Shown piece after piece: positions 1-5,952 of a stretch of DNA of 6,019 nucleotides. Source of the stretch: Cocleimonas sp. (GTDB lineage: Bacteria > Pseudomonadota > Gammaproteobacteria > Thiotrichales > Thiotrichaceae); contig JAGLDT010000194.1 in NCBI GenBank assembly GCA_023145485.1, forward strand, positions 1 through 6,019, written 5' to 3'. A model generated the notes under the pieces. That model ran no database searches. It was not told the origin of the DNA and worked only from the letters and a program-made list of their open reading frames with translations. The translations under genes and the position numbers were made by a program. The first letter of the stretch is position 1. Each line of letters starts with the position of its first letter.

Positions 1-647
1 CCTTTTACATCACCAATGATATGCATAACAGCGGAAACATTAGGTTCTGGACGGCGCTTATCAATAATTGCTAGTTCAACATCACCTAGAGCTTTTGCTA
101 GTTCACGCGCTCGAACGACACCACCTGCATCTGGGGAGACAACGCAGGGATTTTCATATTCTTGTGTTCTAATGTCTGACCCTAAAACACCAGATGCATA
201 GATATTATCAACAGGCAGATCAAAGAACCCTTGGATTTGTTCAGAATGCAGTTCTATTGTCAAGATGCGATCAACATGACTGGTCGATAACATATCAGAG
301 ACAAGCTTGGCGCTAATCGGCATACGTCTTGAGCGTACTCGACGATCTTGGCGTGCATAACCAAAATAAGGGATGACAGCTGTAATTCGACCCGCTGATG
401 CCCTTTGCAAAGCATCTACCATAATCAATAATTCCATCAAATTATCATTAGTAGGGGCGCAGGTCGGCTGGATCACAAAAACATCGCAGCCACGTACATT
501 TTCAAGTATTTCTACGTGAATTTCGCCATCACTAAACTGAGATACGGTTGCTTTTCCTAAAGGGACACCGATATTATCGGCAACGGCCTGAGCAAGCTGT
601 GGATTCGCATTACCTGCAAATATCATCATCCTTTCTATATCAGACAT
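1..647 (-). CDS. prs: Ribose-phosphate pyrophosphokinase (PRPP synthetase), 5' part, runs off left edge
   Basis: Prs transfers pyrophosphate from ATP to ribose 5-phosphate to make PRPP, the cytoplasmic precursor for purines, pyrimidines, NAD, histidine and tryptophan. My translation gives 215 complete codons before the left edge; the family is usually about 310-320 residues, so roughly the last third is missing. Visible hallmarks are FAGNANPQLA (residues 10-19), FSDGE (38-42), ENVRG (49-53), PTNDNLMELL (65-74), IPYFGYARQDRR (92-103) with the ATP-binding flexible-loop residues, the catalytic-type histidine in IELHSEQIQGFFD (131-143, His134), SPDAGG (171-176) and IDKRRP (195-200). The PRPP loop (DDxxDTGGT) would lie beyond the edge. 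The ATG at 645-647 is preceded by a modest purine-rich GAGAG; ATGs at codons 7 and 8 are possible but would leave little N-terminal strand. A strong terminator lies just upstream, so prs probably has its own promoter. The family assignment is very secure. Confidence 0.97.
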   Translation of the reverse strand, partial: MSDIERMMIFAGNANPQLAQAVADNIGVPLGKATVSQFSDGEIHVEILENVRGCDVFVIQPTCAPTNDNLMELLIMVDALQRASAGRITAVIPYFGYARQDRRVRSRRMPISAKLVSDMLSTSHVDRILTIELHSEQIQGFFDLPVDNIYASGVLGSDIRTQEYENPCVVSPDAGGVVRARELAKALGDVELAIIDKRRPEPNVSAVMHIIGDVK

Positions 648-656
648 GATCTGCTC

Positions 657-669
657 TCGCGTTATTGTA
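657..669 (-). promoter_or_regulatory. Candidate -10 element for prs
   Basis: On the minus strand TACAAT (664-669) matches the sigma-70 -10 consensus at five of six positions. It sits in the 49-bp gap between the terminator T-run and the prs ATG. Initiation about 7 bp downstream (near 657) would leave a leader of only about 10 nt. I see no convincing -35 hexamer at 16-18 bp spacing. The main argument is positional: if the terminator works, prs needs a start site here or must rely on read-through. This is a weak inference. Confidence 0.2.
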
Positions 670-696
670 GAAAGCCAGTAGTAGCTCCCTAGAAGT

Positions 697-731
697 AAAA
701 AAGGAAGCTGAAGAGATTCTCTACAGCTTCC
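697..731 (-). terminator. Rho-independent terminator after tRNA-Gln
   Basis: Read on the minus strand, GGAAGCTG (724-731) pairs perfectly with CAGCTTCC (703-710). After a T-T mismatch the stem continues with AGAG/CTCT and closes on an AAT loop. Six T residues (697-702) follow the stem directly. This is a textbook intrinsic terminator oriented to end transcripts coming from ispE and tRNA-Gln, 11 bp past the encoded CCA end. It lies 49 bp before prs, so it should largely separate prs from the upstream operon. Confidence 0.9.
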
Positions 732-742
732 TAGTATAAATA

Positions 743-817
743 TGGCTGGGCCGGTAGGGATCGAACCTACGAATGACGGGATCAAAACCCGGTGCCTTAC
801 CGCTTGGCGACGGCCCA
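743..817 (-). tRNA. tRNA-Gln (anticodon UUG)
   Basis: A 75-nt tRNA with encoded CCA folds as follows: acceptor TGGGCCG/CGGCCCA (seven pairs), D arm GCC-AAGCGGTAA-GGC, anticodon loop TTTTGAT with anticodon TTG at 783-785, five-base variable loop, T arm GTAGG-TTCGATC-CCTAC, discriminator G, then CCA. The opening T-A first pair, the D arm and the loop closely match bacterial glutamine tRNAs. The anticodon stem is CCGGG/CCCGT, so its outermost pair (27-43) is a C-U mismatch where relatives have a Watson-Crick pair. The mature 5' end is only 8 nt from the ispE stop codon, and I see no well-placed promoter between them, so it is probably processed from the ispE transcript by RNase P. A strong terminator follows. 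Placement between ispE and prs is, from memory, as in Pseudomonas. Confidence 0.96.
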
Positions 818-825
818 TTTTTTTA

Positions 826-1662
826 TTACAAATATTTCTCAAGGCTTGTAGTTAAAGGTGACTTATTAAGTCCTTTTGCGACAAAGCCATGCCAGCGAGA
901 AGGTAACTCATTTAGTACTTGTTTTGCAACTATTTTATTTGCAAATTTAGCAAAAATACAGCTACCACTTCCTGTTAAACGTGCCTCTGAATAAGCGGAT
1001 AACCAATCCAGTGCTTTTGCTACCTCTGGATGTTTATTTCTTACAACAGGTTCAAAAACGTTACTAACGTGCCCTTCAAGAAAGCGCGCTATTTTGCAGG
1101 GTTCGCAATCCCGTGTCAATGCTTGATCTGAAAAAATTTCAGCCGTTGATATAAAAACATTGGGATGGACAACAACAAACCATTCTTCTGGCAAGATTAT
1201 CGGCTTTAGCTCTTCACCTATACCTTCAGCCCAAGCTGCCATTGCATGAACAAAGACAGGAACATCAGCACCTAGCTTTAAACCTAAGTTAGCAAGCTCC
1301 TTTTCTGAAAGGTTACACTTCCATAGAGCATTCAACCCAACAAGAACGGTTGCAGCATCTGAACTACCACCACCAAGACCGCCACCCACAGGAAGTTGCT
1401 TGATGACGCTGATTTCAACACCTTCTGATGTGCCAGTGTGAGCCTTTAGCAGATTAGCGGCCTGAATAACCAGATCATCTTCAGCTTTGATTGATTTTAG
1501 ACCCGATAAACGTTTTATTTTCCCATCATATCGTCGGTTTAGCTCTATTTCATCACAGTAGTCTAAAAACTGAAAGACGGTCTGTAATAGATGGTAACCG
1601 TCATCACGTCGTCCCGTAATGTGTAAGAATAGGTTTAGTTTAGCGGGTGCTAGTAATTTCAT
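826..1662 (-). CDS. ispE: 4-diphosphocytidyl-2-C-methyl-D-erythritol kinase
   Basis: IspE phosphorylates the 2-hydroxyl of CDP-methylerythritol with ATP, the fourth step of the MEP pathway to IPP and DMAPP, in the cytoplasm. The 278-residue product is close to the E. coli enzyme (283) and carries the GHMP-kinase motifs in order: the N-terminal PAKLNLFLHI (residues 6-15) with the active-site lysine Lys8, the glycine-rich ATP loop PVGGGLGGGSSDAA (91-104), LGADVPVF (130-137) with catalytic Asp133, and ARLTGSGSCIFA (227-238). No key residue is missing. The ATG follows lolB by 16 bp with only a weak Shine-Dalgarno-like stretch, which suggests coupling to lolB translation. The stop TAA (826-828) is followed in frame by a second TAA that reaches into the 8-nt A/T spacer before tRNA-Gln. 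The operon context (lolB-ispE-tRNA-prs) supports the call. Confidence 0.98.
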   Translation of the reverse strand: MKLLAPAKLNLFLHITGRRDDGYHLLQTVFQFLDYCDEIELNRRYDGKIKRLSGLKSIKAEDDLVIQAANLLKAHTGTSEGVEISVIKQLPVGGGLGGGSSDAATVLVGLNALWKCNLSEKELANLGLKLGADVPVFVHAMAAWAEGIGEELKPIILPEEWFVVVHPNVFISTAEIFSDQALTRDCEPCKIARFLEGHVSNVFEPVVRNKHPEVAKALDWLSAYSEARLTGSGSCIFAKFANKIVAKQVLNELPSRWHGFVAKGLNKSPLTTSLEKYL

Positions 1663-1678
1663 AGGCTTTATTTTAGTG

Positions 1679-2362
1679 CTATCGAATCTTCCATTTTTTG
1701 GCTACTAAATTGACATAAACAGCATCTTTTTTACGGGTCAGAATGACTTTTTTAGGAAGTGAGTTATACGCACTACCCTTATAACTTCTATATTTTATCA
1801 CCCAGTTTGCTTGTGTAATTTGTTTAGGGCGACCCATTGTATCTAACACAATGGTACCTTTTGGATACTGTGGGGCGGTTATACCGCGCGCCCAATAGAT
1901 TAAACCTTCAAGGGGAAGTTCGATACCAGCCTGCTTTTTTAATAAACGCTCAGCATTAGTATCTTGATAGGTTTTGCCATCAGAGGCTTTCATGGTAACT
2001 TTATTATTTTTCTGTGTCAGTAGAGCAACGGTTGCGCCCGTAAAGGGGTTTTTAATATTGATAACAGAGGTATTTTTATTTTTTTGTGACCAATCAACAC
2101 CAAAGCTCCAATTATCCACTTTATAACGCATGGCAACTTTGCCTTTCATATTCCAAGATGCCATTTTTAAAAACTGCTGTTGGCGTTTCTTCCACAGAGC
2201 CTCTTTGCCAGAAACGGTTACACCAGGCGTTACCATTGCCTTCACCACTGGCTTAACCCCTGACTGCTGAGTTGTACAACCACCGAGTAAAAACAGGCTG
2301 AAAAATAGCATCGCCCCTATTTTCTTAATACCATGACGCTTTCTTTTTATTACAACATTCAT
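1679..2362 (-). CDS. lolB: Outer-membrane lipoprotein insertion factor LolB
   Basis: LolB is an outer-membrane lipoprotein that accepts lipoproteins from periplasmic LolA and inserts them in the outer membrane. From the ATG at 2362 the product has 227 residues, against 207 in E. coli. It has a Lys/Arg-rich n-region, a short hydrophobic stretch and the lipobox LLGGC with Cys29; the next residue, Thr, is compatible with outer-membrane sorting. The body aligns with E. coli LolB around NPFTGATVALL, DGKTYQDTNAERLL, GIELPLEGLIYWARGI and the C-terminal LVAKKWKIR. The loop residue matching E. coli Leu68 is Phe107. The linker after the lipobox is longer than in E. coli. I chose 2362 because GAAAGG sits 8 nt upstream and the n-region has a normal length. 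Upstream ATGs at 2380, 2401 and 2410 are open; the one at 2410 overlaps the TPR gene stop as ATGA and could couple translation, but it would give a 34-residue n-region. The family call is strong and the start less so. Confidence 0.93.
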   Translation of the reverse strand: MNVVIKRKRHGIKKIGAMLFFSLFLLGGCTTQQSGVKPVVKAMVTPGVTVSGKEALWKKRQQQFLKMASWNMKGKVAMRYKVDNWSFGVDWSQKNKNTSVINIKNPFTGATVALLTQKNNKVTMKASDGKTYQDTNAERLLKKQAGIELPLEGLIYWARGITAPQYPKGTIVLDTMGRPKQITQANWVIKYRSYKGSAYNSLPKKVILTRKKDAVYVNLVAKKWKIR

Positions 2363-2406
2363 TTTATTAACCTTTCTCATTATCTGACCCCAAGCCAGCA
2401 TTAGTC

Positions 2407-4161
2407 TCATGAATTTAGGCTGTTCGTCAAGCGTTTTGATAGCGGTGAACTATGGTCAATAATGTTTCGCTTCACCCGTTTTAATTGATCATCATTTGGA
2501 AATTGCTCTATCATTTCTTTAAAAATAGCGAGCGCTTCTTCTTTATTTCCCTTTTTTGATAGCACCTCAATTAAGTGGCTTGCGATTTCAGGGTCATTAT
2601 TACCTTTATAAGCTTTGCGTAATTGTGATTCTGCTTTGTCTAGCTTTCCTTGTTTGTAATACAACCAGCCAAGACTATCAATAATCATTATATCGTCTGG
2701 GCGCAAAGATAATGCACTGCTGATTAACACCTGCGCTTCATCTAGCCTATCCGTATAGCTTGCTAGCATATAACCCAAAGCATTAAGAGTATTGATATCA
2801 TTTTTGCGTTGACTGAGAACAAAACGAAAATCAAGTTCTGCTTTGGCTATCTGCTTTAACTCTTGCAGTGCAATCGCTCGACTGTAGCGTATATCAATAT
2901 TATTCGGCGTTAAGGCATCTGCTTCATTGAATAATCTTAACGCATCTTGGTATACCTGTCGTTCAAGTAGCATGGTTGCTTCAATACCTAAAAATTTTGC
3001 TTTAATTTCTATAATTTTGGCGTTTGAAATTTTCTGATGCAACCATTCCCGCGCCATATCCAAACCATGTTGCTGTACTAGTAACTGTGGAATTCTTCCT
3101 TGCGCACTATCATATAGCTCCCCATCATGCACTTGTTCATATTCGTTTAATGCCGAATCCAGCTCATGACGTGACTCATATATTTCTGCTTTAAAATGAT
3201 GGGCTACCCCGTTGTATCGGGTTGATTTCAGCAAGTCAGGGATGTGCTTTTCTGCCAGAGAGTACTTCTGCAAATCCAAATACAGTGCAATAAGGGCTTT
3301 GCTTATATCAAAATTATTAGGGTGCTTATTGCTTAACCGTAATAAGACTGTAGCCGCATCTTCATTACGCTTATCCATAATCAACAAACGTACATACTCC
3401 AGTAACGCGACATCGGTGGTGGATGTAGATTTCATTAAGGGTGATAAAACCTGCATAGCCTCTAGACCACGTTCTAGCTTGTATAAAATTTTACTTTGCA
3501 ATAAGAGTGCTTGCTCTTTAGATTCACCTGTTAACTGTTTCGGCAAAGGCGCTATGAGTGCTAAAGCCTCTTCGTAATGCTGTGACTTATAGGCAAGTGA
3601 GGATAAAATCAATTGAACTTTATTTGATTTTGACTCTAGTACTTGATAGTGCTTATACATCTGATAAACCGACTCGGCTTCTCGTTCAGATCCGAGCATA
3701 ACAGCAACAATTTCTATGCCATCTCTACCTTGTTTGTCCAGTTTGATTTGTACGTCATGCAGTTGCTTAGCTGATTTTTGTGGTTGCTTCTGACGCAAGA
3801 GTAGGAGTGCTAAATACTGACGCGCTTCAAGTGATTCTGGCGCTAACTCTAACCATCGTTGCGCTACTTTAACTGCCTTATCATTTTGCTTAGAACGAGA
3901 GGCAATTTGTGTGGCACGCTTGGCAATAGCAGGGTCTTTACTTTCCATTGCCACTCTTAGGTAATGCTCTAACGAGTGCTTGTCATCCCCCATTTCACCA
4001 TAAAGTTCTCCGACCATAACATGATAAAACTGTTCACTAACAGAATCATTTAGTCTAGCCGTAGATTGGTTTTGGAAGAGCGAGCTATTGTTTGAGCATG
4101 ACGCACCCATCATGACAATAAGCACAGATAATAAGATGCAGGGGGATTTTTTATACTTCAT
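2407..4161 (-). CDS. TPR-repeat lipoprotein, probably periplasmic face of outer membrane
   Basis: The product has 584 residues from the ATG at 4161. MKYKK is followed by a hydrophobic core and MMGASC, so Cys22 is the likely lipidation site; glycine at -3 is unusual for a lipobox, and Ser23 fits outer-membrane retention. The rest is helical TPR-like repeats. Degenerate ones begin near residue 45; the clearest are in the C-terminal third, including NALGYMLASYTDRLDEA (460-476), DSLGWLYYKQGKLDKAE (495-511) and DPEIASHLIEVLSKKG (523-538). These match the TPR protein that sits before lolB in Pseudomonas (PA4667-type, from memory). TPR arrays bind other proteins; the partner is unknown. An in-frame TTG at 4203 would add 14 residues and has an AAAAGAG upstream, but the ATG has AAAGAG four bases upstream and makes a normal signal peptide, so I prefer it. 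The stop TGA overlaps a possible lolB ATG. No catalytic motif is visible. Confidence 0.88.
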   Translation of the reverse strand: MKYKKSPCILLSVLIVMMGASCSNNSSLFQNQSTARLNDSVSEQFYHVMVGELYGEMGDDKHSLEHYLRVAMESKDPAIAKRATQIASRSKQNDKAVKVAQRWLELAPESLEARQYLALLLLRQKQPQKSAKQLHDVQIKLDKQGRDGIEIVAVMLGSEREAESVYQMYKHYQVLESKSNKVQLILSSLAYKSQHYEEALALIAPLPKQLTGESKEQALLLQSKILYKLERGLEAMQVLSPLMKSTSTTDVALLEYVRLLIMDKRNEDAATVLLRLSNKHPNNFDISKALIALYLDLQKYSLAEKHIPDLLKSTRYNGVAHHFKAEIYESRHELDSALNEYEQVHDGELYDSAQGRIPQLLVQQHGLDMAREWLHQKISNAKIIEIKAKFLGIEATMLLERQVYQDALRLFNEADALTPNNIDIRYSRAIALQELKQIAKAELDFRFVLSQRKNDINTLNALGYMLASYTDRLDEAQVLISSALSLRPDDIMIIDSLGWLYYKQGKLDKAESQLRKAYKGNNDPEIASHLIEVLSKKGNKEEALAIFKEMIEQFPNDDQLKRVKRNIIDHSSPLSKRLTNSLNS

Positions 4162-4271
4162 AACACTCTTTAGATTGGCTGGGAGTTCTAAATTAAACGA
4201 CAATTTTCTCTTTTAATGGGGGAATCAATAGAGATGTCTGCGACTGGGGTATGTTTTCTAAAATGAACTAA

Positions 4272-4299
4272 TTCATAGGATAAGGATAGTTTAAAGCAA
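4272..4299 (-). promoter_or_regulatory. Weak sigma-70-like promoter candidate for the TPR-lolB-ispE-tRNA operon
   Basis: On the minus strand TTGCTT (4294-4299) and TATGAA (4272-4277) are separated by 16 bp, about 110 bp upstream of the TPR gene ATG. The matches are poor (three and four of six). A short inverted repeat, ATGAA-CTAA-TTCAT (4263-4276), overlaps the -10. The 242-bp gap is the only sizeable non-coding space in the window, so a promoter here is plausible, but other AT-rich hexamers could serve equally well. Confidence 0.2.
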
Positions 4300-4303
4300 C
4301 GAA

Positions 4304-4350
4304 ACAGTCTAATTTACAGTTAACTGGTCATTAAATAATCACCACAGTCT
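4304..4350. repeat. Cluster of short palindromes and direct repeats, operator-like
   Basis: A perfect 10-bp palindrome CAGTTAACTG (4317-4326) abuts an 18-bp dyad GGTCATTA-AA-TAATCACC (4326-4343), in which seven of eight arm positions pair. The pair is flanked by two copies of ACAGTCT (4304-4310 and 4344-4350) whose starts are exactly 40 bp apart. The arrangement lies upstream of the TPR gene and 5 bp beyond the weak promoter candidate at 4272-4299. It resembles a regulator-binding site, but I recognise no known consensus, and AT-rich spacers give chance palindromes. Confidence 0.3.
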
Positions 4351-4379
4351 TTCATATAAATAATTTTTGGATGCTTTGG

Positions 4380-4402
4380 ATTATGAATATCAACATCATA
4401 AT
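4380..4402 (-). other. AT-rich hairpin just after the Trx-HEAT gene stop codon
   Basis: ATTATGA and TCATAAT form a seven-base-pair perfect stem with a 9-nt loop, starting one base after the TAA of the upstream gene. It has a single G-C pair and no T-run after it on the minus strand, so it is at best a weak or rho-assisted terminator, or an mRNA 3'-end stabilising structure. Transcripts from gluQRS may continue into the TPR operon. Confidence 0.3.
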
Positions 4403-4403
4403 A

Positions 4404-5048
4404 TTACAACCCATCTAAGCCATCCTGCGCTATCTCTCGTACATCCGCATTATCATCATTTAAACACTGCGCTAAAACAGGACGAATAGAAGGGTCTTTG
4501 CTCAGTCCTAAGTAGTGACAGGCATCGATACGAATAAGGTCATTAGAGTGTTTTGTTAACACTGAAAGCTGAGGAATAATGGATTTTAATAACTCACTGG
4601 TAGCAAATTCTTCCATCACAACACCAATACCAATACGTGTACTCAGTACTGTACCTTCATCTTCGAATAGCTCTAATAGGGCGACTATCGCACTAGGCTC
4701 TTGCAATATCTGCTCTGTAACTCTACTTACTTGACCATCAGAGAGTAAAAAATCAAAATCAGCGGCGAGGCTTTGTTTTTTCTTAGCCCAAACGATATTT
4801 TGTTTAATCGTTTCTAATGTTTGCAGACCTTGTAGTTGTTGCTTGCCAATTTTAATCCAAGGCACCGAGCGTACATTATATTTTTGCGCAGCTAAGGGCT
4901 GCTGCTCAATATTAATAATTGTTAACTGCGCAATTTCACCTGATTTTACCAAGCTACTTAAATGATTGAGTACACTAGGACAGTGCGGGCAACTGCTGCT
5001 AATGATAAGTAAGGCATCAACAGGGCGATTATTTAGATTTGTTGTCAT
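4404..5048 (-). CDS. Thioredoxin-fold protein with C-terminal HEAT-like repeats
   Basis: The 214-residue product has two parts. Residues 10-90 look like a small thioredoxin/glutaredoxin-type domain: a beta strand (DALLIISSS), a CPHC dithiol motif (Cys20, Cys23) at the start of a helix, and RSVPW with a cis-proline candidate Pro63. Residues from about 120 to 214 look helical; the clearest HEAT-like unit is LIRIDACHYLGLSKDPSIRP (171-190), followed by LNDDNADVREIAQDGL. No signal peptide or membrane segment is visible, so it is probably cytoplasmic. A plausible role is a redox protein that docks on a partner through its HEAT helices; the substrate is unknown. It starts 7 bp after the gluQRS stop with no clear Shine-Dalgarno, so translation is probably coupled to gluQRS. 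I recognise the domains but no named gene. The thioredoxin call is good; the HEAT call rests on helix pattern only. Confidence 0.8.
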   Translation of the reverse strand: MTTNLNNRPVDALLIISSSCPHCPSVLNHLSSLVKSGEIAQLTIINIEQQPLAAQKYNVRSVPWIKIGKQQLQGLQTLETIKQNIVWAKKKQSLAADFDFLLSDGQVSRVTEQILQEPSAIVALLELFEDEGTVLSTRIGIGVVMEEFATSELLKSIIPQLSVLTKHSNDLIRIDACHYLGLSKDPSIRPVLAQCLNDDNADVREIAQDGLDGL

Positions 5049-5055
5049 TGTTATT

Positions 5056-5952
5056 TTAGTCTGGATAGTTTTCAGGAAGCGTCATTTGAGCTGGTATTTT
5101 ATCACGATTCCAATTTTTTATTGCCCAATCCCATACATCTTCAAGACTGGAAAAATGATCAATAGCAGGCGCTTGCTGACCCAAGAAATTGAGAGTGCGC
5201 AAGATGGTTTGACGTTTTTGAGCATCATCAACTTCAGGGGAATGGTTTTGTTTGCTCAGTTTCTTACCATCCTCTGTTATTGCGGTAGGAAAATGCAAAT
5301 AAGTCGGTTGCTGATAACCTAAACACTGTTGCAAATACAATTGGCGGGGCGTGTTATCCAGCAAATCAGAACCGCGTACAACGTCACTAATCTGCTGATA
5401 CGCATCATCAACTACCACGGCTAATTGATAGGAAAACATGGCATCACTGCGTTTGATAATAAAATCACCCACTTCAGTCTCAATATCCTGACAGAGTGAT
5501 TCTTGCAGTGAATCCTCAAAACAAAGGGGTTTATTATTTGTGCGTAATCGCATTGCAAATTGTGGTGAGTCGATATTGCTGATTTGTTCACGACAAAAAC
5601 CAGGGTAGATATAACCATAAGCCCCAATAGATACTTGTCGTTGTAAAAACTTGCGAGTGCAAGTGCAGGGATAAGCGAGTTCAGCTAAGGAATCAAGCGC
5701 TTGTTGATAGGCTTCTGTACGTTGACTTTGATAAAGAATGTCACCATTCCATTGATAGCCATAACTCTCTAGAGTTTGAAGAATACGCTTGATGCTATTT
5801 TTTTTTATGCGGAATTTATCAACATCTTCAATCCGCAATAACCATTGCCCCTGAACGGATTTAGCACAAAGATAACTTGCCGTTGCTGCGATTAACGATC
5901 CGAAATGGAGGGGGCCTGAAGGTGATGGTGCAAAACGTCCGATGTATTGCAT
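5056..5952 (-). CDS. gluQ: Glutamyl-Q tRNA(Asp) synthetase
   Basis: GluQRS (also called YadB) activates glutamate with ATP and attaches it to the queuosine at position 34 of tRNA-Asp. It is a shortened GluRS lacking the anticodon-binding domain; 298 residues fits. Visible features are the HIGH-like motif in APSPSGPLHFGSL (residues 8-20), RIEDVD (40-45), the zinc-site residues Cys96, Cys98, Tyr116 and Cys120 (PCTCTRK and YPGFCR), DVVRGSDLL (190-198) and the KMSKS-like KLSKQ (231-235). Two details differ from the usual pattern: RIEDVDKFR replaces the common RIEDIDPPR, and the stretch between the second zinc cysteine and the tyrosine is six residues longer than in E. coli as I recall it. The ATG at 5950-5952 is preceded by AAGAGA at close spacing. 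The family often follows dksA, but dksA is not identifiable in the 67 bases upstream. Downstream it runs into the Trx-HEAT gene after 7 bp. Confidence 0.95.
   Translation of the reverse strand: MQYIGRFAPSPSGPLHFGSLIAATASYLCAKSVQGQWLLRIEDVDKFRIKKNSIKRILQTLESYGYQWNGDILYQSQRTEAYQQALDSLAELAYPCTCTRKFLQRQVSIGAYGYIYPGFCREQISNIDSPQFAMRLRTNNKPLCFEDSLQESLCQDIETEVGDFIIKRSDAMFSYQLAVVVDDAYQQISDVVRGSDLLDNTPRQLYLQQCLGYQQPTYLHFPTAITEDGKKLSKQNHSPEVDDAQKRQTILRTLNFLGQQAPAIDHFSSLEDVWDWAIKNWNRDKIPAQMTLPENYPD

Noticed and set aside
16..201. Plus-strand open frame of 61 codons
   Set aside because: It is antisense to prs, whose minus-strand translation matches Prs throughout; the plus-strand product has no recognisable features.
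818..900. Dedicated promoter for tRNA-Gln in the ispE 3' end
   Set aside because: TAATAA just before the tRNA is too close to the mature 5' end to be its -10, and I found no -35/-10 pair with good spacing further upstream.
773..994. Plus-strand open frame of 73 codons
   Set aside because: It covers part of the tRNA-Gln gene and the ispE 3' end in antisense; both are certain on the minus strand.
3212..3577. Plus-strand open frame of 121 codons
   Set aside because: It is a shadow inside the TPR gene; the protein is low-complexity Ser/Lys/Leu-rich with no domain.
4380..4402. Intrinsic terminator after the Trx-HEAT gene
   Set aside because: The stem is almost all A-T and has no T-run, so it is listed only as a hairpin.
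4966..5322. Plus-strand open frame of 118 codons with hydrophobic stretches
   Set aside because: It crosses the gluQ/Trx-HEAT junction in antisense. The hydrophobic runs can arise from the antisense of polar helical coding sequence; both minus-strand genes are well supported.
5421..5627. Second minus-strand frame of 68 codons inside gluQ
   Set aside because: It lies in another frame within a gene whose motifs are intact, and the product has no recognisable features.
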